Source: a virus
Length of the DNA stretch: 54,979 bases
Reading direction: 5' to 3' (one strand)
Virus record (IMG/VR): IMGVR_UViG_3300032116_000258
Location: 1 to 54,979 of that record
Notes under the pieces: generated by a model
The model's database searches: none
What the model was told of the DNA's origin: nothing
Seen by the model: only the letters and a program-made list of their open reading frames with translations
In this document: one piece after another, positions 8,986-15,551 of the stretch
Numbering within the stretch: position 1 is the first letter of the stretch
How the letters are laid out: each line of letters starts with the position of its first letter
Program-made: the position numbers and the translations under genes

Positions 8986-9215
8986 TGGCTAAAAAAAGTA
9001 CAGTTACTATCCATAAGTGGGACCAGCAAAACGGTAATGGCTATGAGGTTGTTTGCGACAGCCCAAATCATGATGGTGGGTTTGCCATGGCTGAGACAAT
9101 GGCTGAGGCTAGAGAGTTAAAGAAATCTCCAGAAAATTGGTGTATGGGTTGTAACAGCGAAAAAAACTCATCAAATAACCCTAATATGGGGAGGCAGTTC
9201 AATGGCGGAGACTAA
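8985..9215 (+). CDS. Small putative metal-binding protein (76 aa)
   Basis: Less basic than its neighbours. Cys24 with His29 and Cys53-X2-Cys56 could bind one zinc ion. Residues 5-40 are predicted beta (TVTIHKWDQQNGNGYEVVCDS). It starts on a TAATG overlap and ends 14 bases inside the HNH-like gene. Confidence 0.5.
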   Translation: MAKKSTVTIHKWDQQNGNGYEVVCDSPNHDGGFAMAETMAEARELKKSPENWCMGCNSEKNSSNNPNMGRQFNGGD

Positions 9216-9492
9216 GAAGTTTGGACCCTATAAGGGCTCTAAAGCCAATGGTGGCAGACCAATCTATGTCTACAAAACTAAGCAAAAAGATGGTACTTGG
9301 AAAACCACAAGTAAAAATAAGGCTAGAGCAGACTACGAAAGCAAACATGGTAAACTGAGTAAAGATACTGATGTTGACCATAAAGATAATGGTGGGCGTA
9401 AAGGTCGGGATGGCATGAAAAACCTTCAAGCCATGAGCCACTCTAAGAACGTGGCTAAAGAGAACAAGCGTAGAGCAGGAAAGAAGAAGTAA
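9202..9492 (+). CDS. HNH-like small protein (96 aa)
   Basis: Residues 57-90 read DVDHKDNGG...MKNLQAMSHSKNVAKEN, matching the beta-beta-alpha metal-binding fold of HNH nucleases, with His60, Asn74 and His80 in plausible positions. The N-terminal part (GPYKGSKANGGRPIYVYKT) is a basic beta segment. It could be a nicking or homing-type HNH enzyme, or a degenerate HNH-fold DNA-binding virion protein, since the full Zn-Cys scaffold is absent. It lies inside the basic mini-gene block. Confidence 0.6.
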   Translation: MAETKKFGPYKGSKANGGRPIYVYKTKQKDGTWKTTSKNKARADYESKHGKLSKDTDVDHKDNGGRKGRDGMKNLQAMSHSKNVAKENKRRAGKKK

Positions 9493-9816
9493 ATGGCAGT
9501 AACTAAAAAGACCTTAGCCAAAGACACCAAGAAATACGCAGGTCAAACAGTCCGATTTCGTGCAACTAAAGAAGTTGCAAAACAAACAGGCGTAGAAGGT
9601 AAGTCCTGGAAAGATGCTAGAGATTTTACTCCTAAGCAAGAAAAGGCTTATAGAGCGTTTAATAAGGCTGATAGGGAACTTGGTAAAGGTGTAGGAGAAA
9701 AAGTTACACCTAGAAGTAAGGGTCAAAACACTAAAATTACTAAGAGAGTCAACCAGTCTATTGTTGCTCGTGGCGGCAAGCCAGTAAAGACTTACACAAA
9801 GAAAGCAGGTAAGTAA
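9493..9816 (+). CDS. Basic mini-protein (107 aa)
   Basis: Lys-rich protein with a helical centre (SWKDARDFTPKQEKAYRAFNKADRELG). It ends in KKAGK, a C-terminal tail shared with other members of the block. The next gene starts on its stop (TAATG). Function unknown. Confidence 0.55.
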   Translation: MAVTKKTLAKDTKKYAGQTVRFRATKEVAKQTGVEGKSWKDARDFTPKQEKAYRAFNKADRELGKGVGEKVTPRSKGQNTKITKRVNQSIVARGGKPVKTYTKKAGK

Positions 9817-9953
9817 TGGCTGCAAAGAAACCTTGTACTTGTGGAACATGTCCAGCATGTAAGACAAAGAAGAACCCTAACATGAAGCGTGACCAGAGTC
9901 TTGCAGCCCGCAAGAAGAACTCTCTAGGCAAAGTCCGTGGAGGAAAGAAGTAA
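9816..9953 (+). CDS. Tiny cysteine-knuckle basic protein (45 aa)
   Basis: Residues 6-15 read PCTCGTCPAC, giving four cysteines (7, 9, 12, 15) close enough for a single zinc knuckle, followed by a 30-residue Lys/Arg tail ending GGKK. TAATG overlap at the start. Probable nucleic-acid contact, inferred from the combination of knuckle and basic tail. Confidence 0.55.
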   Translation: MAAKKPCTCGTCPACKTKKNPNMKRDQSLAARKKNSLGKVRGGKK

Positions 9954-9955
9954 AA

Positions 9956-10009
9956 ATGGATTGTAACTGCGACAACTGCAACTGCAAGAAGGAGCCTACT
10001 AATGGCTAA
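9956..10009 (+). CDS. 17-residue Cys-rich micropeptide
   Basis: ATG 9956 to TAA 10009 encodes MDCNCDNCNCKKEPTNG, with four cysteines in a C-X-C-X2-C-X-C pattern. It lies 2 bases after the previous stop. Its 3' end overlaps the start of the next gene (ATG 10002), and AGGAAAG upstream could act as ribosome-binding site. It may be a metal-binding peptide or simply a translational-coupling leader for the next gene. Confidence 0.35.
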   Translation: MDCNCDNCNCKKEPTNG

Positions 10010-10298
10010 GAAACCGTCATACGAAAAAGGTAAGTACACCGAGTCTAAAGACAAGAAGAAGGATGCAGCGATGCTCCGTAAGGCTGGTCTAACCGAAAAA
10101 GATGAGAAGAAGGCTTTTAAGAAGGCTGACGATGCTCATGGTAAGGCTAAGAAGCCTAAGACTATGGCTGAAGACAAGAAGATTGATGCCAAGATTATCA
10201 AGGGTATCAAGGCTAAAGAAGCCGCTCACGAGAAGCGTGAGGGTAAAAAAGGCGAGAAAGCCGAAGACAAGCGTGAAAAGAAAGCAGGAAAGAAATAA
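10002..10298 (+). CDS. Lys-rich histone-tail-like protein (98 aa)
   Basis: About a third of the residues are Lys, with Ala, Glu and Asp making up much of the rest: a highly charged, probably helical or disordered chain ending REKKAGKK. It resembles histone H1-type or nucleoid-condensing tails in composition, though acidic residues partly balance the charge. The last 25 bases of the gene junction (10276-10300) are repeated exactly at the next junction. Confidence 0.55.
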   Translation: MAKKPSYEKGKYTESKDKKKDAAMLRKAGLTEKDEKKAFKKADDAHGKAKKPKTMAEDKKIDAKIIKGIKAKEAAHEKREGKKGEKAEDKREKKAGKK

Positions 10299-10300
10299 TG
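10276..10300 (+). repeat. Gene-junction repeat, copy 1 (25 bp)
   Basis: Bases 10276-10300 and 10611-10635 are identical over 25 bases. Each covers the codons for the KAGKK tail, the stop and the next ATG, and includes AGGAAAG, which acts as ribosome-binding site for the next gene. A close variant lies at 9798-9818. The repeat fits duplication of neighbouring genes or strong selection on the coupled junction. Confidence 0.7.
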
Positions 10301-10633
10301 GCTAAAACACCAAAGCCAGTTCGTAAGGCTGGCAAAGTAACTACCCGTTCTGCCAGAACGCCTGACGGTAAAAAAGTCACTTATCAGACCAGTAAAGAAT
10401 ACAAATCCCCTGTTACGGGAGATGGTGGAAAACCTCCCCTAGATAAATCTGGAAAGTCGGATAAGCAAACATGGGGACTAATGGGTGTAAAAACAAACGC
10501 TCAAATGAAAAAAGCCATTAAAGGTGGCGAGTTTCCAGCAGGTGTTACTGGGCTAAATGGCAAGGCAAGAGCACCAATCTCAAAATACGGTAAAACTAGT
10601 CCTTCATTTAAAAAGAAAGCAGGAAAGAAATAA
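10298..10633 (+). CDS. Basic mini-protein (111 aa)
   Basis: Contains 'TYQTSKEYKSPVTGDGG', 'KQTWGLMGVKTNAQMKKAI' and a Lys-rich C-terminus ending KKKAGKK, the tail shared with the preceding gene. The middle has Trp, Met and hydrophobic positions that could form a small helical domain. TAATG starts and ends. Function unknown. Confidence 0.55.
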   Translation: MAKTPKPVRKAGKVTTRSARTPDGKKVTYQTSKEYKSPVTGDGGKPPLDKSGKSDKQTWGLMGVKTNAQMKKAIKGGEFPAGVTGLNGKARAPISKYGKTSPSFKKKAGKK

Positions 10634-10635
10634 TG
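10611..10635 (+). repeat. Gene-junction repeat, copy 2 (25 bp)
   Basis: Exact second copy of the 10276-10300 element, 335 bases downstream, again at a TAATG junction between basic mini-genes. Confidence 0.7.
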
Positions 10636-10992
10636 CCGCTAAATAATAAAACAAAGCCGAGTAAAGGCAAAGCAGCAATAAAGGCATCGGGTCGCAATCT
10701 AAACGGTACGCCTGTTAGTAAAAATGTTATTGGTGCAGGTAAAAAGGCTAAAGCATCACTCAAAAAAGACGCAGTTAAAAAATTGGTCCGTGCCAAGGCT
10801 GACGAACAACTTGGTATTTCTCGTGGACTAGGACCTGACGAGGGTTATGGTTACAAGAAGGCTTTAAGTGCTTCTAACAGGGCTGGTAAGGCTGGTCTAC
10901 CTATGAACGGACCAGTAGTTGCACTGGGTTCAGGGGCTAGAAAAACTGCTTCCAAGCGTATTAGGCAATCCGTGAACGCTCGTAAAAAGTAA
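10633..10992 (+). CDS. Basic mini-protein, last of block (119 aa)
   Basis: Lys/Ala/Gly-rich with a helical part (residues 38-60) and a Gly-rich C-terminal part that includes 'GLGPDEGYGYKKAL' and ends 'RQSVNARKK'. It is followed by a 134-base gap holding a strong terminator, so it closes the mini-gene transcription unit. Function unknown. Confidence 0.55.
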   Translation: MPLNNKTKPSKGKAAIKASGRNLNGTPVSKNVIGAGKKAKASLKKDAVKKLVRAKADEQLGISRGLGPDEGYGYKKALSASNRAGKAGLPMNGPVVALGSGARKTASKRIRQSVNARKK

Positions 10993-11025
10993 TTACAAAC
11001 CTTAATTTCAACACAAACAAAGTTT

Positions 11026-11052
11026 AGCCAGCATTATGCTGGCTTTTCTTTT
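11026..11052 (+). terminator. Rho-independent terminator
   Basis: A perfect 8-bp stem (AGCCAGCA at 11026-11033, TGCTGGCT at 11037-11044) closes a 3-base TTA loop and is followed by TTTCTTTT. It ends the transcript of the fibre and mini-gene region and separates it from the connector/tail operon. Confidence 0.85.
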
Positions 11053-11056
11053 ACTC

Positions 11057-11089
11057 TAGATGTGTAGGTATCCATGCGGAGCCTATCTA
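11057..11089 (+). other. Imperfect stem-loop in leader of tail operon
   Basis: TAGAT (11057-11061) pairs with ATCTA (11085-11089). Inside, AGG pairs with CCT and TCC with GGA around an ATGC loop, with small bulges. It lies just after the terminator and before the first gene of the tail operon, so it may be part of the 5' leader or an operator. A promoter could not be placed with confidence in the 134-base gap. Confidence 0.3.
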
Positions 11090-11126
11090 CTAACGTAGCC
11101 CTGCACCTTTAATAAAGGATTTTGCG

Positions 11127-11315
11127 ATGTCATCTAAGGACTGGAAACCTTGGTGGGAACGTGTTGGCGATATACCCAACCCTCAAGAACGACGAGAGTT
11201 CATTAGAGCGGTTGGTGGAGCCATCAAACCTACCTTTGGTCAAGAAGTTTTGCTATCCATAATTGCTGGCTACGTTGGCGGTAAAATTGCTCAACGTACA
11301 GGCGATGAGAAGTGA
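11127..11315 (+). CDS. Small protein with one hydrophobic helix (62 aa)
   Basis: The N-terminal half is charged and aromatic (KDWKPWWERVGDIPNPQERREF). Residues 41-56 (VLLSIIAGYVGGKIAQ) form a hydrophobic, Gly-containing helix that could be a membrane anchor. Its end overlaps the next gene by 4 bases (GTGA). Placed ahead of connector-like genes; role unknown. Confidence 0.5.
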   Translation: MSSKDWKPWWERVGDIPNPQERREFIRAVGGAIKPTFGQEVLLSIIAGYVGGKIAQRTGDEK

Positions 11316-11623
11316 AGAAACTTATAGAGGCTACGCAGAAAGCAAAGCAGGACACCGCAAGGTATATGACCGCCCAATTGCGTAATCATGCAATACAAAA
11401 CGGCTGGGATGCAGACGTCGCTGATACCTTGCAGGTTACTCACGAGAATGGCAAATTTGTTGCCAAAGTTCACCCTGACTATAGTGACCGTGCTTTTGTT
11501 CATGAGTACGGCGATGAGAACGTTAAGCCTACCGCCACAATCCGCAAGTTTATGAACGACCCTAAAGTAGTTAACGATGCTTTTATGGTCACGTTAGATA
11601 AGCGTTGGAAGGAGATGAAATGA
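11312..11623 (+). CDS. Connector/tail-completion protein, HK97 gp10-like
   Basis: 103 residues starting at GTG 11312 on a GTGA overlap. The C-terminal half (FVHEYGDENVKPTATIRKFMND) has the 'E-[FY]-G...P...R' arrangement of HK97 gp10-like proteins, which close the head-tail joint or cap the tail tube. The N-terminal half is helical. Its position just before a terminator-like protein and the sheath fits a neck protein. Confidence 0.5.
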   Translation: MKKLIEATQKAKQDTARYMTAQLRNHAIQNGWDADVADTLQVTHENGKFVAKVHPDYSDRAFVHEYGDENVKPTATIRKFMNDPKVVNDAFMVTLDKRWKEMK

Positions 11624-12222
11624 CTTTCTTACTTTCAGAAGATGAGGCTTTACGTAAGCAAATTCAGGGCATCACCGTAAATGACCAGCGTTCAACTGAC
11701 GACTCAACTCCACGTCAAGTTGGAGTGTTCTTTGGTCAACCAGACCAAGAACTTCGAGCACAGGTTTATCCGTACATAACCATCGACATGATTGATATTC
11801 AGCGTGACGTTGCCCGTGAAATGCGTGGACGTATTGCTGGGAGTGTCGAACAGTTTGGTTATCTAGGACCAACAGAAACATCTGAATTTGGTTGGGACAT
11901 TGAACTTCCTATACCAGTAAACATTGACTACCAAATCACCACATACGCTAGACAGCCAAGACACGATAGAGAATTGTTGTCGCAACTGCTACACCAGAAA
12001 CTTCCTTTCCGTTTCGGTCAATTAACTTTAAACGACAATACTGTTCGTCGTTTAGAGGTTCTTGATGTTGCGAAAAGAGATAGTGTTGAACAAGCAAAAC
12101 GTTTGTTTATCAATGCAGTAACTGTGCGAGTTACAAGTGAAATTGCACAGACCACATACCGTCAGTACTACACGGTTGATGAAATCGATATTGCCGAAAT
12201 TGAAATACTAAACCGCCACTAA
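11620..12222 (+). CDS. Probable tail terminator / sheath-proximal protein
   Basis: ATG 11620 is preferred over an upstream in-frame TTG (11605) because AAGGAG stands 6-8 bases ahead. The 200-residue protein is alpha/beta, with segments such as 'IPVNIDYQITTYARQPRHDRE' and 'LPFRFGQL' that fit tail-terminator or neck-type proteins found directly upstream of the sheath gene. The assignment rests mainly on position and size. It overlaps the previous gene by 4 bases (ATGA). Confidence 0.45.
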   Translation: MTFLLSEDEALRKQIQGITVNDQRSTDDSTPRQVGVFFGQPDQELRAQVYPYITIDMIDIQRDVAREMRGRIAGSVEQFGYLGPTETSEFGWDIELPIPVNIDYQITTYARQPRHDRELLSQLLHQKLPFRFGQLTLNDNTVRRLEVLDVAKRDSVEQAKRLFINAVTVRVTSEIAQTTYRQYYTVDEIDIAEIEILNRH

Positions 12223-12256
12223 ATCGAACCCCCCGAAATTAATCTAAGGAGATAAA

Positions 12257-13840
12257 ATGACCTATGGTCGTCCTGGAGTCTATGTAAACGAGACTCTAAT
12301 ACCTGCTCCAGTTGCATCCGCAGGAGCGGCTAATGCTGCTGGTGCCGCAATTGGTGCATTTCCTCAGGGTCCTTCAACTGTAACCCTAGTTACATCTTGG
12401 TATGACTTTGTTCAGAAATTTGGTGGCTTTAACGCTACTTACCCAGCAACTGTTGGTGTTAACCAGTTCTTTGCAAACGGTGGTTCAGAACTTTATGTTC
12501 GCCGTGTGCTTGGTGCGGGTGCCGCTGTTGCTTCTGTCTCACTACCAAAATCTGGTGGTGGAAACCTTGGTACAGCCTCTTCTGTAAACAAGGGTGCTGA
12601 CAGCAACAACCTACGTGTTCAGGTTTCAGGAACTGCAACCGCAAACTACTACAACCTAACTGTTCTAAAGGAAGTAGAGACTGCTTACCTAGGCACTAAC
12701 AACGCAAGCGGAACTAACGACGTTATTGTAGAGCAGTTCACCAATGTGCGTTTCGATGTCGCTACTTCTCCTGACTATGCTCAGACTGTTGTAAATGCAA
12801 CTTCGCAGTACATTACTTTGTCTTTGTCTAGCACAGGTACTCCAACTACTCAGGCAATTTCTGCTGTACTTCCTTTAACTGGTGGTTCAGATGGTTCTGC
12901 TCCAGTAACTGCCGATTACACCGCAGTTGTTCCAGCAGACGGAAGTTCGGACTTTGACTCGATTGCTCGTCCACTAGTAATCTTTGCCCCTAACCTATAC
13001 GAAAAGTTAGTGGTAGATGGTGACGCTTCTGCATCAACTAACCTTGCAACTGTTCACGATGCTTTGATTGCATGGGCTAACGCTGGTGCTGGTTTTGCAA
13101 TTATTGACACCGCTCCGAGCCTAACTGTTGCTCAGGCTATTGCCTACATCACTGCTCGTACAGTATCTTCACAGGCTGCTGGTTACTACCCTAACTACTA
13201 TGTACAGGACCCTTTAGCAAGAAGCCCTCAGGCTTTGCGTAAGACTTCTCCTGCTGGTGCAGTTGCTGGTATTTACTTGGCTACCGACAAGTCTGACGGA
13301 CCATTTAAGTCCCCAGCAGGTATCAACGCAAGCATCCGTACCGCAGTATCACTAGAGCGTGCATTTACCCCAGCAGACCTAGATTCGCTGAACAGCGGAA
13401 CTTACGTTAGCGGTGGAAGCACTGTTTACGGAACTTCTGTTAACGCCATCAGAAACCTTCCTGGTGCTGGTGTAGTTGTAATGGGTGGACGCACTCTAAA
13501 GCAGGATGGTACTGCTAACAAGTATGTAAGCACTAGACGTTCTTTGATTTATGTGAAGAAGCAGTTGCAGAACCTAACTGAGTTCGCCGTGTTCCGCAAC
13601 AACGACGCAAAACTATGGGACCAGTTGAGAACCGTTATTAGCGTGTTCTTGAATGAGTACCGTAACCAAGGTGGTTTGCGTGGAACCTCACCTGCCCAGG
13701 CGTATTACGTCAAGGTAGATTCAAGCATTAATACCCCAGAAAGCATTGCGACTGGTGTAGTAAACATTCAGGTTGGTGTGGCTCTTGAGTACCCTGCCGA
13801 ATTCGTAGTTATCAACCTAAGCCAAATTACTGGTAACTAG
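12257..13840 (+). CDS. Contractile tail sheath protein
   Basis: 527 residues. The start 'YGRPGVYVNETLIP' and the 'IGAFPQGP...VTSWYDFVQKFGG...VNQFFANGGSELYVRRV' stretch are hallmark N-terminal sheath sequences. The C-terminus has the conserved 'LWDQLRTVISVFLNEYRNQGGLRG' helix and a final 'VGVALEYPAEFVVINLSQ' strand that hooks neighbouring subunits. It surrounds the tube and drives contraction. Good ribosome-binding site (AAGGAG) and position before the tube gene, as in nearly all contractile phages. Confidence 0.95.
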   Translation: MTYGRPGVYVNETLIPAPVASAGAANAAGAAIGAFPQGPSTVTLVTSWYDFVQKFGGFNATYPATVGVNQFFANGGSELYVRRVLGAGAAVASVSLPKSGGGNLGTASSVNKGADSNNLRVQVSGTATANYYNLTVLKEVETAYLGTNNASGTNDVIVEQFTNVRFDVATSPDYAQTVVNATSQYITLSLSSTGTPTTQAISAVLPLTGGSDGSAPVTADYTAVVPADGSSDFDSIARPLVIFAPNLYEKLVVDGDASASTNLATVHDALIAWANAGAGFAIIDTAPSLTVAQAIAYITARTVSSQAAGYYPNYYVQDPLARSPQALRKTSPAGAVAGIYLATDKSDGPFKSPAGINASIRTAVSLERAFTPADLDSLNSGTYVSGGSTVYGTSVNAIRNLPGAGVVVMGGRTLKQDGTANKYVSTRRSLIYVKKQLQNLTEFAVFRNNDAKLWDQLRTVISVFLNEYRNQGGLRGTSPAQAYYVKVDSSINTPESIATGVVNIQVGVALEYPAEFVVINLSQITGN

Positions 13841-13861
13841 TCCTAAGGAGAAAAGAAAACA

Positions 13862-14554
13862 ATGGCTACAATCCTAAATAACCGCTCCAACATTGCGACT
13901 GACCCGATTAGAAACTTTAGGTTTCTTGTCACTTTTAAGCCGCAAAACAGCATTACTAACAGAGAGTTAGTTAATGGAAACATTACCGAAACTAATACTC
14001 CTCAAAACTATGGTGACTGGGCAACCAAGTTAGCGGCAGTTCCGTTTGGGTTTACCTCTGTGAGTGGTATGGCTGTGTCTACAGACAGCATCCCTTATCG
14101 TGAAGGTGGGTATAACACCACCGTCCACCAGATTCCAGGGCAGACTTCCTTTGCTCCTCTAACGCTTCAGCGTGGTGTAGTGCTAGGTTCAAGTCAGAAC
14201 TGGGGTTGGATGAACCAGTTGTTCCAGACTGTTCAGGGAACTGTAACTCGTACAGCGGCAGAAAACTTCCGTGTTGATATTGACATCGATGTTCTAAGCC
14301 ACCCTCTAGCGTCAACTGCTACCGCAAACAACAGTGCATACACTGGAGATTACACTGACCACGTTTCTATGCGTTTCAAGGTATACAACGCATGGATTAC
14401 CTCTCTTGCATACTCAGACCTAAACGCTGGTGACAACGCTATCCTTGTAGAGCAGATGTCTTTAGTGCACGAAGGTTTTGATGTCATTTGGGGTAAGGAC
14501 CTTACTGATGTTGGTTCAGCCGCAATGATTGATTCGGCTTACCTAGTTCCGTAA
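13862..14554 (+). CDS. Tail tube protein (gp19-like)
   Basis: 230 residues. 'DPIRNFRFLVTF' at the N-terminus, 'FTSVSGMAVSTDSIPYREGGYNTTVHQIPG' and 'LTLQRGVV' are the standard beta-barrel signature of T4 gp19-type tube proteins. It forms the inner tube delivered through the cell envelope. It directly follows the sheath with a clear AAGGAG site. Confidence 0.93.
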   Translation: MATILNNRSNIATDPIRNFRFLVTFKPQNSITNRELVNGNITETNTPQNYGDWATKLAAVPFGFTSVSGMAVSTDSIPYREGGYNTTVHQIPGQTSFAPLTLQRGVVLGSSQNWGWMNQLFQTVQGTVTRTAAENFRVDIDIDVLSHPLASTATANNSAYTGDYTDHVSMRFKVYNAWITSLAYSDLNAGDNAILVEQMSLVHEGFDVIWGKDLTDVGSAAMIDSAYLVP

Positions 14555-14581
14555 TCTAAACAAAAAAATAAGGAGAATAAA

Positions 14582-15388
14582 ATGGAAGAACAAGTTTTAA
14601 AAGCAGCCCTAGACCCTAATAAGGCTAACAATCTGCTTAATCAAGCACTAACCGAACAACCAGCCGTAGAAGCCCCAAAAATCGTTTCTCCTACAGACAT
14701 TCTTGTTGACCTCCCAGGTGGGACCGTTATTAACGGAGAGGTCATCAAGACTGCTGTAGTGAGAGAACTAAACGGTAGAGATGAAGAAGCATTAATCCGT
14801 GCAGATAATGCAGGAAAGATGTTTTCTATCGTAGTAAACCGTGCCACTGTTTCTTTAGGTGGTACTAAAGCAACAGAAGAAATACTAGACAAACTTCTAG
14901 TAGGAGACCGAGATGCAATACTTCTCGGTATTTATCGTGCAACATTTGGAGAAACCGCAGAACTTGCTGGGTATTGTGAAGGATGCTCAGAATTTAAAGT
15001 TGTGGAAATAAACGTAGTTGAAGACATAAAAACTCGACTATTACCTGACCCTACCGCTACTACATTCACCGTTAAAGGCAAAAACAAAGAGTTTGTTGTT
15101 GCATTACCTACTGGAATTGCCCAGAAGAAGATGATGGCAAACAAAGATGCGACTGTCGCAGAAAACTTGACGACTTTGCTGGAAGAGACGATTGTAGAAA
15201 TAGACGGTAAGCCTGTGTTTAGCAAAGCACAAATTCAGGCTTTAGGTATCGTAGATAGACGAACAATTGCAGAAGAGATTTCAGACCGCAACCCTGGACC
15301 ACAATTTGACCCTGTAAAAGTTACTTGCCCCGATTGCGAGAGTGAAGTGCAGGTGCCGATTAACCTCGGCGACTTGTTTCGCTTCTAG
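14582..15388 (+). CDS. Tail assembly chaperone, short (0-frame) form
   Basis: 268 residues between tube and tape-measure genes, the classical position of gpG/gpE-type tail assembly chaperones. Residues about 63-66 read 'ELNG', in the 'V.REL.GRDEE' style of this class. Two cysteine pairs (YCEGC near residue 137; CPDCE near 251) suggest a zinc site in the C-terminal half. The stop at 15386-15388 lies inside a second open frame that continues to 15551, fitting a programmed frameshift to a longer form. Confidence 0.75.
   Translation: MEEQVLKAALDPNKANNLLNQALTEQPAVEAPKIVSPTDILVDLPGGTVINGEVIKTAVVRELNGRDEEALIRADNAGKMFSIVVNRATVSLGGTKATEEILDKLLVGDRDAILLGIYRATFGETAELAGYCEGCSEFKVVEINVVEDIKTRLLPDPTATTFTVKGKNKEFVVALPTGIAQKKMMANKDATVAENLTTLLEETIVEIDGKPVFSKAQIQALGIVDRRTIAEEISDRNPGPQFDPVKVTCPDCESEVQVPINLGDLFRF
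15377..15380 (+). promoter_or_regulatory. Predicted +1 ribosomal frameshift site (UUU C)
   Basis: In the chaperone frame the end reads TTG TTT CGC TTC TAG. A tRNA-Phe on UUU can slip one base forward to UUC, after which GCT TCT AGT ... continues in the overlapping frame to 15551. The relation of the two frames is +1 (or -2), not -1. No better slippery position was found in the overlap. Predicted fusion: about 266 residues of the short form plus 56 residues. Confidence 0.5.
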
Positions 15389-15551
15389 TCTGGTAAGTTA
15401 CGAAGATTTAATTTACACCTGGGCAGCATTGTCTAAGTTGTATAAAAGTTGGACGTTGAGCGAAATACGTGAGATGTCCTATCGTGAAAGGTTGAATTGG
15501 TTAGAGATAGCCAGAGCAAGCGGTAAGGTGGTGAAAGACAGTGGCGGATAA
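15381..15551 (+). CDS. Frameshift extension of tail assembly chaperone
   Basis: The frame entered by the +1 slip encodes about 56 residues, with 'SLVSYEDLIYTWAALSKLYKSW' followed by 'TLSEIREMSYRERLNWLEIARASGKV', an amphipathic helical domain typical of the T part of GT-type chaperones, which recruits tube subunits to the tape measure. There is no credible independent start: the only upstream in-frame start is GTG 15342 with a poor ribosome-binding site. The frame ends 11 bases inside the tape-measure gene. Confidence 0.6.
   Translation, partial: ASSLVSYEDLIYTWAALSKLYKSWTLSEIREMSYRERLNWLEIARASGKVVKDSGG

Noticed and set aside
10993-11126. tRNA gene in the larger intergenic gaps (also 53044-53197)
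   Set aside because: No T-arm-like GGTTCGAATCC or cloverleaf pairing was seen by eye.
11605-12222. Longer start (TTG 11605) for the protein before the sheath, and similarly TTG 30898, TTG 31862, GTG 38422 and ATG 35270
   Set aside because: In each case a downstream ATG has a better ribosome-binding site or the usual stop/start overlap.
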